A stretch of 37,816 nucleotides of DNA from an uncultured Bacilli bacterium (GTDB lineage: Bacteria; Bacillota_I; Bacilli_A; RF39; UBA660), in assembly GCA_934101625.1 (NCBI GenBank), contig CAKORV010000008.1:1-37816 (forward strand), written 5' to 3'. Of the stretch, positions 1 through 7,353 are shown one piece after another (position 1 is the first letter of the stretch; each line of letters starts with the position of its first letter). Both the position numbers and the translations under genes were made by a program. Under the pieces are notes generated by a model. It was not told the origin of the DNA. It searched no databases and worked only from the letters and a program-made list of their open reading frames with translations.

Positions 1-77
1 ATAGTGCGAAGGTAAATAAAGTAAGAAGAAATAACCAATGTTCCACGTGAAACATAGTGCGAAGGTAAATAAAGTAA
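1..77. repeat. Tandem repeat carrying a parS site (24-bp copies, 53-bp period)
   Basis: A 24-base sequence starting ATAGTGCGAAGG occurs at 1-24 and again, identical, at 54-77. The 29 bases between them hold the parS site at 39-54, so the repeat unit is about 53 bp and includes parS. The first copy begins at the edge of the window, so more units may lie upstream. The repeat is seen directly; its extent beyond the edge is inferred. Confidence 0.9.
39..54 (+). promoter_or_regulatory. parS site (ParB/Spo0J binding)
   Basis: The 16-mer TGTTCCACGTGAAACA fits the B. subtilis parS consensus TGTTNCACGTGAAACA exactly. ParB (Spo0J) loads here as a CTP-dependent clamp and recruits SMC for origin segregation. 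parS sites cluster near oriC, which agrees with the origin-type gene order that follows. Confidence 0.92.
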
Positions 78-84
78 TTATTTC

Positions 85-113
85 TTTTAAATATACTATA
101 ATTATGTTATAAT
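85..113 (+). promoter_or_regulatory. Promoter of the SRP RNA gene
   Basis: A perfect -10 box TATAAT lies at 108-113, placing the transcription start near 119-120. That is exactly where the 5' strand of the SRP RNA terminal stem begins. The -35 region (about 85-90, TTTTAA) is weak. Confidence 0.6.
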
Positions 114-119
114 CACTTT

Positions 120-197
120 GCACAACGATTAGCGTGGAATTAGGTCAGAATCGAGAGATAGCAGCCTTAACATTTACTAATTGTGTGTGCTTTTTTT
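120..197 (+). ncRNA. ffs: Signal recognition particle RNA (small bacterial 4.5S-like type)
   Basis: This is the RNA scaffold that binds Ffh and FtsY during co-translational targeting to the membrane. The conserved domain IV is visible at 143-166: GGTCAG on one side and AGCAGCC on the other form the symmetric internal loop, closed by a short ATC/GAT stem with a GAGA (GNRA) tetraloop. The ends pair as a long stem (GCACAAC...GATTAG against CTAAT...GTGTGC). A run of seven Ts at 191-197 follows and should end transcription. At about 71-78 nt it is the small form, not the roughly 270-nt Alu-domain form of B. subtilis. Its place next to tadA and dnaX matches scr in B. subtilis. Confidence 0.88.
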
Positions 198-199
198 AT

Positions 200-238
200 G
201 AAAAATTTAAAATAAAATTTTTTTATTTTAAATTTTTC
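200..238. repeat. 18-bp perfect AT-rich inverted repeat
   Basis: Arms at 200-217 and 221-238 are perfectly complementary with a 3-base loop, and all pairs but the outermost G-C are A-T. It lies between the SRP RNA terminator and the second parS site. It could be a back-up terminator in either direction or a DNA cruciform; its role is not known. Confidence 0.8.
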
Positions 239-251
239 GTTACGTTACTAA

Positions 252-267
252 TGTTTCACGTGGAACA
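252..267 (-). promoter_or_regulatory. Second parS site, inverted relative to the first
   Basis: TGTTTCACGTGGAACA at 252-267 is the exact reverse complement of the parS at 39-54, so the same variant occurs on both strands on either side of the SRP RNA gene. It lies just before the tadA ribosome binding site. Confidence 0.92.
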
Positions 268-287
268 TTGTTGAAAGGAATATAGTT

Positions 288-698
288 ATGAACAATAAAG
301 TATATTTTGACATACTTATTAACTTAGCTAAAAAGGCATATGTAAAAGATGAAGTACCAGTTGCTGCACTAATTGTTAAAAATAACAAGATTATAGCTCG
401 TTCTATTAACAAAAGAAATAAATCATCTAATCTTTTAGGACATGCTGAGATTTCTTGTATTATTAAGGCTTGCAATAAAATCAAAGATTGGAGATTGAAT
501 GATTGTACTATGTATGTAACTTTGGAACCTTGCCATATGTGTAAAGAAATTATTAAAGAATCTAGAATAAAAAAAGTATATTATTTATCTAGTACTAATA
601 AGTTAATTAATTATAAAACCAAATTTATTAAAGAAATTAAATATAAAAATAATTATTCTGACTTATTAACAAATTTTTTTGAAAATAAAAGAAAGTAA
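288..698 (+). CDS. tadA: tRNA-specific adenosine deaminase
   Basis: TadA deaminates A34 to inosine in the tRNA-Arg(ACG) anticodon. The cytidine-deaminase fold is clear: HAE at residues 52-54 (zinc ligand His52, catalytic Glu54) and PCHMC at 81-85 (zinc ligands Cys82 and Cys85). At 136 residues it is slightly shorter than the usual 150-165. The segment after the PC..C motif is divergent and lacks the usual FGA-D-K-GA stretch. An AAGGA ribosome binding site precedes the ATG. Its position beside the SRP RNA and dnaX matches yaaJ (tadA) of B. subtilis. Another cytidine-deaminase-family nucleoside deaminase is possible but less likely in this context. Confidence 0.87.
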   Translation: MNNKVYFDILINLAKKAYVKDEVPVAALIVKNNKIIARSINKRNKSSNLLGHAEISCIIKACNKIKDWRLNDCTMYVTLEPCHMCKEIIKESRIKKVYYLSSTNKLINYKTKFIKEIKYKNNYSDLLTNFFENKRK

Positions 699-722
699 AT
701 ACATTTTATTTATTCATTATGA

Positions 723-728
723 TATAAT
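723..728 (+). promoter_or_regulatory. Candidate -10 box upstream of dnaX
   Basis: TATAAT at 723-728 sits 18 bases before the dnaX start, in the short gap after tadA. No clear -35 is visible. It would let the dnaX operon start independently of tadA. Confidence 0.45.
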
Positions 729-746
729 TTTATTGGGTGATTAGAT

Positions 747-2486
747 ATGTCTTATACAGCTTTGTATAGAAAATATAGACCATCAAATTTTTCTAATGTT
801 GTTGGTCAAAAAGTAGTTGTTAACATTTTAAAAAACTCTTTGATGACAGGACATATTTCGCATGCGTATTTGTTTGCTGGACCAAGAGGAACTGGTAAAA
901 CTAGTATTGCAAAAATTTTTGCAAAAGCAGTGAATTGTTTAGATTTTCACAATGATATATGTGGCAAATGTGAAAATTGTATTAATTTAGAAAAAAACGA
1001 TATAGATATTGTTGAAATAGATGCTGCTAGTAATAATGGTGTGGAAGAAATTAGAACTATAAGAGATAATGTAAAATTATTACCTTCTTTTTGCAAATAT
1101 AAAATATATATAATTGATGAAGTTCACATGTTGTCAACTGGTGCGTTTAATGCTTTACTTAAAACTTTAGAAGAACCTCCCTCTCATGTTATTTTTATAT
1201 TGGCAACTACAGAAATGAATAAAATACCTTTAACTGTTTTATCTCGTTGTCAAAGGTTTGATTTTACTAGACTCTCTGTAGATGATATTTCAAGTCGACT
1301 TAAATTTATTTTAAATTCTGAAAATAAATCATTGTCAGATGATGTTATAAATTACATTTCAACTGTTTCAGATGGTGGCCTAAGGGATGCAATTAATTTA
1401 TTGGATCAAGTTTTATCTTTAGAAAATGATAATGTAACTATTGATGATATAGATGATTTAAATGGAAATATATCAAAAAGTATTGTTAATAACTTGTTAA
1501 ATTGTTTAATTAATTCTGATTATACTGAAATATTAAATATTATAAATATGTTATCTAGTAAAGGACGTAATTTTAATGATTTAGTTGACAAGATGTTGAT
1601 TTTAATTAGAGATATTTCTATTAATAAAGAAGTTTCAAATTATTTTGATAAAGATTACAGTACTTTATTAACAAAATATAATATTAATCACAATCAAATT
1701 ATGTTGTTAACAAAAATATTAAATGAACTTAAAACAGAATTAAAAAATTCTTCTGATCAAAAATTGTTGGTTGAAATTTATTTTTTAAATTTATCAAATA
1801 AAGTCAATAAGAATGATCAAAATATTTTTTCATCTAATGATGTTAAAATAAATTCTCAATTTATAAATGCGTCTAATAATATATCTTATACATCAACCAA
1901 AGAATCTAATGCTTTGGATTCAATTAATGATACTTTCCATGTAAATTCAAATAATTCTGTGGAACCGGCTGTTAATGCAATTAGTTTTGAAAAGAAACCT
2001 GATGTTGTTTCAATGAAGAATAATTATGAGTCAATAAAAAATATAAGAGTTAATAATGTTTTAAGTGGCGCTAATAAGGAAATTTTAAAGGCAGTTACCA
2101 AGGAATTTGAAAGTATAAATGATTATATAAGTAGTAAAAAATATAATTTTATTGCTATATTGTTAGCTGATTCTAAGATTGTATGTGCTTCTGATTTATA
2201 TTTAATGTTTTCATTAAATGAAAAACCTTCTTTGGATATATTTTATGAAAATATAAAATTGATTGAATTACTTATTAACGAAATCTTTTCTAAGCCATAT
2301 AAAGTGGTTGGAATTACTGATAGTGAATGGCAAAATACTAAAATTGATTATATAAATAAAATAAAAAATGGAGAAAAATATGTATTTATTGAAGAAAATG
2401 ATGTAAAATTAGATGTGGATAATAATAATGATGCACAAGACTTTGCCATGGATGTGTTTGGTGAAGATACTGTAAGTGTTAAATAG
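747..2486 (+). CDS. dnaX: DNA polymerase III subunit gamma/tau
   Basis: This is the clamp-loader ATPase of the replicative polymerase. The AAA+ core shows Walker A GPRGTGKT at residues 45-52, zinc-binding Cys64, Cys72, Cys75 and Cys78, Walker B IIDEVH at 122-127 and the SRC arginine-finger motif near 166-168. After about residue 360 comes a low-complexity Asn/Ser-rich linker, then a tau-type C-terminal domain. Its 579 residues are typical for tau in Bacillota. It heads a run with ybaB and recR, the conserved dnaX-yaaK-recR order. Confidence 0.97.
   Translation: MSYTALYRKYRPSNFSNVVGQKVVVNILKNSLMTGHISHAYLFAGPRGTGKTSIAKIFAKAVNCLDFHNDICGKCENCINLEKNDIDIVEIDAASNNGVEEIRTIRDNVKLLPSFCKYKIYIIDEVHMLSTGAFNALLKTLEEPPSHVIFILATTEMNKIPLTVLSRCQRFDFTRLSVDDISSRLKFILNSENKSLSDDVINYISTVSDGGLRDAINLLDQVLSLENDNVTIDDIDDLNGNISKSIVNNLLNCLINSDYTEILNIINMLSSKGRNFNDLVDKMLILIRDISINKEVSNYFDKDYSTLLTKYNINHNQIMLLTKILNELKTELKNSSDQKLLVEIYFLNLSNKVNKNDQNIFSSNDVKINSQFINASNNISYTSTKESNALDSINDTFHVNSNNSVEPAVNAISFEKKPDVVSMKNNYESIKNIRVNNVLSGANKEILKAVTKEFESINDYISSKKYNFIAILLADSKIVCASDLYLMFSLNEKPSLDIFYENIKLIELLINEIFSKPYKVVGITDSEWQNTKIDYINKIKNGEKYVFIEENDVKLDVDNNNDAQDFAMDVFGEDTVSVK
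2414..2422 (-). promoter_or_regulatory. Single perfect DnaA-box match inside dnaX
   Basis: TGTGGATAA on the + strand is the reverse complement of the consensus DnaA box TTATCCACA. I saw no second perfect box nearby. It lies in coding sequence for an Asp-Val-Asp-Asn stretch and may be chance. Confidence 0.35.
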
Positions 2487-2496
2487 GAGGAAAAAA

Positions 2497-2787
2497 ATGA
2501 ATATGCAAAGTATAATGGCTCAGGCACAAAAGATGCAAAGAGAGCTAGAAAAAGTTTCAAAAGAAATAGAAGAAACAATTTTTGAAGGAAATAATGGAAT
2601 AGTAAAAGTAAAAGTAAAGGGAAATTATAAAGTATTAGAAGTTTTAATAGAAGATTCAAACATAAATGATAATGAAATGTTATCTGATATGATTATGATT
2701 GCAATGAATGATGCTTTAAGTAAAATTCAAAAAATGAAATCTGATAAATTAGGAAGATATACTAATGGTTTGGGAGGATTATTATAA
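2497..2787 (+). CDS. ybaB: YbaB/EbfC family nucleoid-associated protein
   Basis: Small DNA-binding proteins of this family form homodimers with a tweezer-like fold and sit between dnaX and recR in most bacteria. The N-terminus (MNMQSIMAQAQKMQRELEKV) is the family signature, and the protein ends GLGGLL. The start at 2497 was chosen because AGGAGG lies seven bases before it; an upstream in-frame codon would put that site inside the gene. Length is 96 residues, slightly below the usual 100-107. It overlaps no neighbour and is cotranscribed with dnaX and recR. Confidence 0.93.
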   Translation: MNMQSIMAQAQKMQRELEKVSKEIEETIFEGNNGIVKVKVKGNYKVLEVLIEDSNINDNEMLSDMIMIAMNDALSKIQKMKSDKLGRYTNGLGGLL

Positions 2788-2790
2788 TTA

Positions 2791-3390
2791 ATGATTTATC
2801 CAGATGAGTTTTTAGATTTACTAAATTGTTTTCAAAAGTTACCTGGTATTGGTGAAAAAACTGCCGAAAGATATGTTTATGCTATTGATAGTCTTGATAT
2901 AGATAGTGTAAAAAAGTTTGCTGATAGTTTAGTTAATTTTAAAAAAAATATAAAACGTTGTTCTAAATGTGGTCACATAACTAATTCGGATATTTGTCAT
3001 ATATGTTCTGATGAATCTAGAGATAAAACTGTAATTTGTGTTGTTGAAGATGCAAAGAGTGTATTTATGTTTGAGAAAACTGGTAAATACCATGGTTTAT
3101 ATCATGTATTAGGAGGACTTATTTCACCTATAGATGATGTTAATCCTGAAGATATTAATATTAATTCTTTGATTTCTAATAGAATAAATTCTGATGTAAA
3201 AGAAGTTATTTTGTCGTTAAATCCATCTGTTGAAGGAGAAATGACTTCTTTATATATAAATAAATTATTAGAGGGAAAGAATGTTAAAGTATCAAGATTA
3301 AGTTATGGATTACCTGTGAATGCTGATATTGAGTACCTTGATCCTTTAACAATAATTAGAGCAATTGATGATAGAAAATATTTATCATAA
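2791..3390 (+). CDS. recR: Recombination mediator RecR
   Basis: RecR acts with RecO and RecF to load RecA on single-stranded gaps. Visible parts are an N-terminal helix-hairpin-helix (LPGIGEKTAERY, residues 17-28), a four-Cys zinc finger (Cys57, Cys60, Cys69, Cys72) and a Toprim domain beginning VVEDAKS near residue 84. The 199 residues match the family norm. It starts three bases after the ybaB stop. Confidence 0.96.
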   Translation: MIYPDEFLDLLNCFQKLPGIGEKTAERYVYAIDSLDIDSVKKFADSLVNFKKNIKRCSKCGHITNSDICHICSDESRDKTVICVVEDAKSVFMFEKTGKYHGLYHVLGGLISPIDDVNPEDININSLISNRINSDVKEVILSLNPSVEGEMTSLYINKLLEGKNVKVSRLSYGLPVNADIEYLDPLTIIRAIDDRKYLS

Positions 3391-3428
3391 ATATATAAGT
3401 ACGTAAATACTATTTATTGGAGGATATC

Positions 3429-3611
3429 ATGCAATATATAGTACTTGTAATAAAAAAAATTGTAATGTCAATTTGTATGCTTTATACTTTTGATTTAATA
3501 GTAATGAGTGTGGGAGTAATTATACCAATTAATTTTACTACTATTTGTTTAGTATCTTTATTAGGATTGCCTGCCATATTTGCTATTTTAATTATACAAG
3601 AAATGATTTAA
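3429..3611 (+). CDS. bofA: BofA-family membrane protein (pro-sigma-K processing inhibitor type)
   Basis: In B. subtilis, BofA sits in the outer forespore membrane with SpoIVFA and holds the SpoIVFB protease inactive until pro-sigma-K must be cleaved. This 60-residue protein has two hydrophobic segments and the C-terminal family signature (IPINFTTICLVSLLGLP). It is shorter than B. subtilis BofA (87 residues). The start at 3429 follows GGAGG by six bases; an upstream TTG lies at the edge of that site and is unlikely. Its position after recR matches recR-yaaL-bofA. It suggests a sporulation programme, though BofA-like proteins persist in some non-spore-formers. Confidence 0.78.
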   Translation: MQYIVLVIKKIVMSICMLYTFDLIVMSVGVIIPINFTTICLVSLLGLPAIFAILIIQEMI

Positions 3612-3623
3612 GTAGGTGATTGT

Positions 3624-4451
3624 ATGAATAGTTTATTAATAAAACATTTTGAGAGAGATTATCAATCAAATAGATTATCTCATGCATTTTTAGTGTGTAA
3701 TACTTATTATGAAGAAATAAAAGATGATTTGGAATATGTTCTTTCAAATTATTTTTTTGATGTTAATAAGGATTTAAATGATAATCCTGATTTGTATATT
3801 ATAAAACCAACAAATGGTAAAATACTCAAAGATGAAATAATAAAATTGCAAGAGTCATTTATGACATATTCTTTAACAAATAAAAACAAAGTTTATATAA
3901 TAGAAGAAGTTGAGAAAATGAATCAACATGCCTCTAATAGTTTGTTAAAATTTTTGGAAGAACCTGCTCAAAATATTTACGCAATTTTAATAACGTCGAA
4001 TTTGAATAAAGTTTTACCTACAATAAAATCTAGATGTCAAATTTTAATGATTGACAATAAAAATGATTTTAATATGTTGAGTTATGATAAAGATTATATA
4101 AATAAAATATTGGATATTATATCTGTATTTGAAAAAGATGGATATGATTTTTTACCTTATATTTATACAAATTTTAATAAAAAAATTGAAAAAGAAGATT
4201 TAAAAAGCTTTATTAAAGTAGTAAAATATTTTTATGAAGACTGTTTAAATAACATTTTAAATAACGAAATTGTTAATTTTAAAGATTATAGAGATTATGT
4301 AATAAAAGTATCAAAGTTAAATGATGTGAAAAAAATTGTTAATAAATTATATATAATTGTTAAAGAAGAAAATAAATTAGATTATAATTTAAATACAAAC
4401 TTGTTTTTAGATAATTTATTAATAAGATTGGAGGGTAAGTATTATGAATAA
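3624..4451 (+). CDS. holB: DNA polymerase III subunit delta prime
   Basis: The non-hydrolysing clamp-loader subunit. It has the delta'/gamma arrangement: IIEEVEKMN at residues 92-100 (Walker-B-like), LLKFLEEP at 107-114 and the SRC motif at 136-138, which acts in trans on a gamma subunit. There is no Walker A and no zinc-finger cysteine cluster, so it cannot bind ATP in the classical way. Sequence outside the core is poorly conserved. It overlaps ricT by eight bases, as in the holB-yaaT neighbourhood of B. subtilis. Confidence 0.88.
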   Translation: MNSLLIKHFERDYQSNRLSHAFLVCNTYYEEIKDDLEYVLSNYFFDVNKDLNDNPDLYIIKPTNGKILKDEIIKLQESFMTYSLTNKNKVYIIEEVEKMNQHASNSLLKFLEEPAQNIYAILITSNLNKVLPTIKSRCQILMIDNKNDFNMLSYDKDYINKILDIISVFEKDGYDFLPYIYTNFNKKIEKEDLKSFIKVVKYFYEDCLNNILNNEIVNFKDYRDYVIKVSKLNDVKKIVNKLYIIVKEENKLDYNLNTNLFLDNLLIRLEGKYYE

Positions 4452-5244
4452 GGTTGCTGGAATACTATTTGATGGAAATAATAAAGTTGTTTTTTATAAT
4501 ACTAATGGACTTGATTTAAATGAAAAAGATTTTGTTGTATTAGAAACTGAACGTGGTATTGAACTTGGAAATTTGATTTTTTTGGATATAAAAAATAAAG
4601 ATGTTACTAATGATATGCCTATTATTCTAAGAAGGGCTTCTAAATATGATATAGATAATTATAATAAGAATAAAGAAGAAGCCGCTAAAGCTTTGTTTAA
4701 TGCTAAAAAAATTGCCAATAAGTATAAATTGAACATGAAAATTATAAATGCAAGCTATACTTTAGATAGGAGTCAGTTACTTTTTAATTTTACTTCTGAT
4801 GCTAGAGTTGATTTTCGAGAAATGGCTAAGGAACTAGCTTCTATATATAAGACACGTATTGAACTAAGACAAGTTGGTGCAAGAGATAAGGCAAAAGAAG
4901 TTTCTGGAATTGGTCAATGTGGTCGTGAGTTATGTTGTAGTTGTTTTTTAAAAGATTTGGATTCTGTTTCAATTAATATGGCAAAAAATCAAAATTTATC
5001 TTTAAATCCTAGTAAAATTAATGGACAATGTGGAAGATTATTGTGTTGTCTTAATTACGAAGATGATGTTTATAAATGTTATAAAAATGGAATGCCTAAT
5101 GTTGGTGATGAAGTTAAAACTGAATCAGGTATTGGAAAAGTTATGTCTATTGATATTCTTAAAAGGAGTTATGTAGTAAATATTCCTGAACATGGTAAGG
5201 TAGAAATAAATCTTAAGGATGATTGTAATGAAAAATGTTGTTAA
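4444..5244 (+). CDS. ricT: PSP1-domain protein RicT (YaaT)
   Basis: RicT joins RicA and RicF in the Y-complex, which binds Fe-S clusters and directs RNase Y in mRNA maturation; in B. subtilis it also promotes sporulation and competence. The family hallmark is clear: two cysteine-rich repeats, GQCGRELCCSC (residues 157-167) and GQCGRLLCC (194-202), plus Cys212. The protein ends in further cysteines. Its 266 residues are close to the family norm. It lies in the conserved holB-ricT-trmN6 order, translationally coupled to both neighbours by overlap. Confidence 0.93.
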   Translation: MNKVAGILFDGNNKVVFYNTNGLDLNEKDFVVLETERGIELGNLIFLDIKNKDVTNDMPIILRRASKYDIDNYNKNKEEAAKALFNAKKIANKYKLNMKIINASYTLDRSQLLFNFTSDARVDFREMAKELASIYKTRIELRQVGARDKAKEVSGIGQCGRELCCSCFLKDLDSVSINMAKNQNLSLNPSKINGQCGRLLCCLNYEDDVYKCYKNGMPNVGDEVKTESGIGKVMSIDILKRSYVVNIPEHGKVEINLKDDCNEKCC

Positions 5245-5953
5245 TGATTTAGTAGGTTATAATGACTTAAAAATAGTTCAAAATAATAAATACTTTAACT
5301 TTAGTTTAGAATCTGTAATTTTACCACGCTTTTGTAATATAAACTCTAGTACAAAAAATATTATTGATTTTTGTACAGGAAATGCACCTATACCTTTAAT
5401 TTTATCGACTTTAACTAATTCAAATATTATTGGTGTAGAATTGCAAAAAGAAATTTATGAACTGGCTAACGAAAGTATAAAAATAAATAATCTTAGTGAT
5501 AGAATAAAAATCTTAAATTTAGATGTAAAAGATTTAACTGAATTTTATTCAACCGATTCTTTTGATTTAATAACTTGTAATCCGCCATATTTTAAAATTG
5601 AAAAAGATGGAAAAATAAATGAAAATATGATAAAATCTATTGCTAGACATGAATTGTGTATTAATATTAATGACATTTGCGTTGTTGCAAAAAAACTATT
5701 AAAAAATAATTCAAGTTTAGTAATGGTACATAGAACTGAAAGATTAACAGATGTTATTTTGGCGTTAAAAAATAATAATTTAGAACCAAAAAGATTAAGA
5801 TTTATTTATCCAAAGTATGGTGAAAAATCGAATTTGTTTTTAATTGATGCTAAAAAAAATGGGAATGTTGGGTTAACTGTATTACCCCCTTTAGTATGTC
5901 ATAATTCTGATGGAACCTATACAAATGAAATTTTAGAAATGTTTAAGAGGTGA
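5228..5953 (+). CDS. trmN6: tRNA1(Val) (adenine37-N6)-methyltransferase, YabB/TrmN6 family
   Basis: An SAM-dependent methyltransferase expected to modify A37 of tRNA-Val. The SAM-binding strand is seen as IIDFCTGNAPIPLIL near residues 44-58 and the N6-adenine catalytic motif as NPPY near residue 120. The start at 5228 follows AAGGATGA by six bases; a second in-frame ATG at 5219 overlaps that site. Either way the gene overlaps the end of ricT. The location matches yabB of B. subtilis. The exact tRNA target cannot be read from sequence. Confidence 0.85.
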   Translation: MKNVVNDLVGYNDLKIVQNNKYFNFSLESVILPRFCNINSSTKNIIDFCTGNAPIPLILSTLTNSNIIGVELQKEIYELANESIKINNLSDRIKILNLDVKDLTEFYSTDSFDLITCNPPYFKIEKDGKINENMIKSIARHELCININDICVVAKKLLKNNSSLVMVHRTERLTDVILALKNNNLEPKRLRFIYPKYGEKSNLFLIDAKKNGNVGLTVLPPLVCHNSDGTYTNEILEMFKR

Positions 5954-5957
5954 AAAT

Positions 5958-6803
5958 ATGATTCAAAAAAGTTATGAAAATAATAAATCGATTTTTTATA
6001 TAGTACCTACGCCTATTGGAAACTTAAAAGATATAACATATAGAGCAGTTGAGGTTTTACGGGATGTAGATGTTATTTTCGCAGAAGATACTCGTGTTAC
6101 TTTGCAGTTATTAAAATTATTAAATATAAATAATAAGGTAATTGCATGTCATAAATTTAATGAGAAACAAAAAGTACCTGTAGCACTAAAATATTTAGAA
6201 GAAGGAAAAAACATTGCAATGGTTACTGATCGTGGTACTCCTTTGATAAGTGATCCAGGCAGTGTAGTTGTGAAAGAAATTATAAATCATAATTTTAAAG
6301 TTGTTGCTTTACCTGGTGCTTGTGCTTTTATACCTGCTTTAAACATGTCAAATATTTCGGCAGATAAATTTTTATTTTATGGTTTTTTAAATGCAAAGGA
6401 TAGCCAAGCTTTAAAAGAATTAGAAATGTTAAAAAGTATAAACTTTACTATTGTTTTATACGAAGCACCTCATAGAGTTTATAAAACTTTACAAAATATA
6501 TTAAAAATCTTGGGAAATAAAAATATAAGTATTTCCCGGGAAATAACTAAGTTACATGAAGAAGTATTTCGAGGAACTGTTTCAGAAGCAATTGAAATAT
6601 ACAAGGAACCTAAAGGAGAATTTGTTATAGTTATTGACAATGAAGAAAATGAGTATAATATAGATTATGAATATTTACTAAGTGAAGTAGATAGATATGT
6701 AGAATTAGGTTTAAAGTCTAAGGATGCAATAAAAGAAGTTGCAAATAAGTTTAATTTCAGTAGAAATGAATTATATAATTTATACCAAAGGAGGAAAAAA
6801 TGA
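5958..6803 (+). CDS. rsmI: 16S rRNA (cytidine1402-2'-O)-methyltransferase
   Basis: RsmI, a tetrapyrrole-methylase-fold enzyme, 2'-O-methylates C1402 in the decoding centre. Motifs seen: PTPIGNLKDIT (residues 17-27), TDRGTPLISDPG (90-101, with Arg where Ala is usual) and YEAPHR (168-173). The 281 residues fit the family. It follows trmN6 after four bases behind AAGAGGTG and overlaps pth by ATGA. Codons 192-196 contain a perfect Noc-type site and use rare TCC and CGG codons there. Confidence 0.95.
   Translation: MIQKSYENNKSIFYIVPTPIGNLKDITYRAVEVLRDVDVIFAEDTRVTLQLLKLLNINNKVIACHKFNEKQKVPVALKYLEEGKNIAMVTDRGTPLISDPGSVVVKEIINHNFKVVALPGACAFIPALNMSNISADKFLFYGFLNAKDSQALKELEMLKSINFTIVLYEAPHRVYKTLQNILKILGNKNISISREITKLHEEVFRGTVSEAIEIYKEPKGEFVIVIDNEENEYNIDYEYLLSEVDRYVELGLKSKDAIKEVANKFNFSRNELYNLYQRRKK
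6531..6544. promoter_or_regulatory. Noc-binding-site match inside rsmI
   Basis: ATTTCCCGGGAAAT is a perfect 14-bp palindrome identical to the B. subtilis Noc binding sequence. Noc is a ParB paralogue that binds many such sites and keeps the division septum off the nucleoid. The site is in frame in rsmI and needs TCC (Ser) and CGG (Arg), both rare in this genome. A half-match at about 10768-10777 in ppa is not palindromic. Confidence 0.72.
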
Positions 6804-7342
6804 AGTTAATTGTTGGTTTGGGAAATCCAGGAAAAGAGTATGAAAAAACTAGACACAATGTTGGTTTTATGGCAATTGATCATTATTTGGGAAATGAATC
6901 GTTTAAATCTAAGAATAATGGTTCGTATTGTGAAAAAATAATTAATAATGAAAAAATAATATTTCTTAAACCTTTGACTTATATGAATGATAGTGGATTA
7001 GCTGTTAGATATTTTTCTGATTATTTTAATCTTGATATTAGTGATATTTTAATTATTTATGATGATATGGATTTCGATGTTGGAAAATACAAATTAAAGT
7101 CTTCCGGTTCAAGTGCGGGGCATAATGGTATTAAAAGTATTATAAGGCATTTAGGTACAGAAAATTTTAAACGTATTAGAATAGGTATTTCTAAAAATAA
7201 CATTAATACAATTGATTATGTTTTGGGAAGATTTAGTAAAGAAGATTTATTTATTTTGAATAATGTTTTTAATGTTGTAGATAATATAATTGAAGATTTT
7301 AATATTTATGATTTTGATAAATTAATGAATAAATATAACTAG
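6800..7342 (+). CDS. pth: Peptidyl-tRNA hydrolase
   Basis: Releases tRNA from prematurely dropped peptidyl-tRNAs. The N-terminus is canonical: LIVGLGNPGKEYEKTRHNVG with Asn9 and catalytic His19; DDMD near 92-95 and GHNG near 107-110 are also present. The 180 residues match the family. It starts inside the last codons of rsmI (ATGA overlap) behind GGAGG and is followed by mfd after 11 bases, the pth-mfd pairing known in Bacillus. Confidence 0.97.
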   Translation: MKLIVGLGNPGKEYEKTRHNVGFMAIDHYLGNESFKSKNNGSYCEKIINNEKIIFLKPLTYMNDSGLAVRYFSDYFNLDISDILIIYDDMDFDVGKYKLKSSGSSAGHNGIKSIIRHLGTENFKRIRIGISKNNINTIDYVLGRFSKEDLFILNNVFNVVDNIIEDFNIYDFDKLMNKYN

Positions 7343-7353
7343 GAGTATTACTT

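Noticed and set aside
248..484. A - strand open frame over the second parS and tadA
   Set aside because: It is antisense to TadA with intact zinc motifs and crosses a parS site; no family match by eye.
747..2486. Programmed frameshift in dnaX producing a short gamma form
   Set aside because: A-rich runs are common everywhere in this DNA; I saw no convincing slippery site with a downstream hairpin after the ATPase core.
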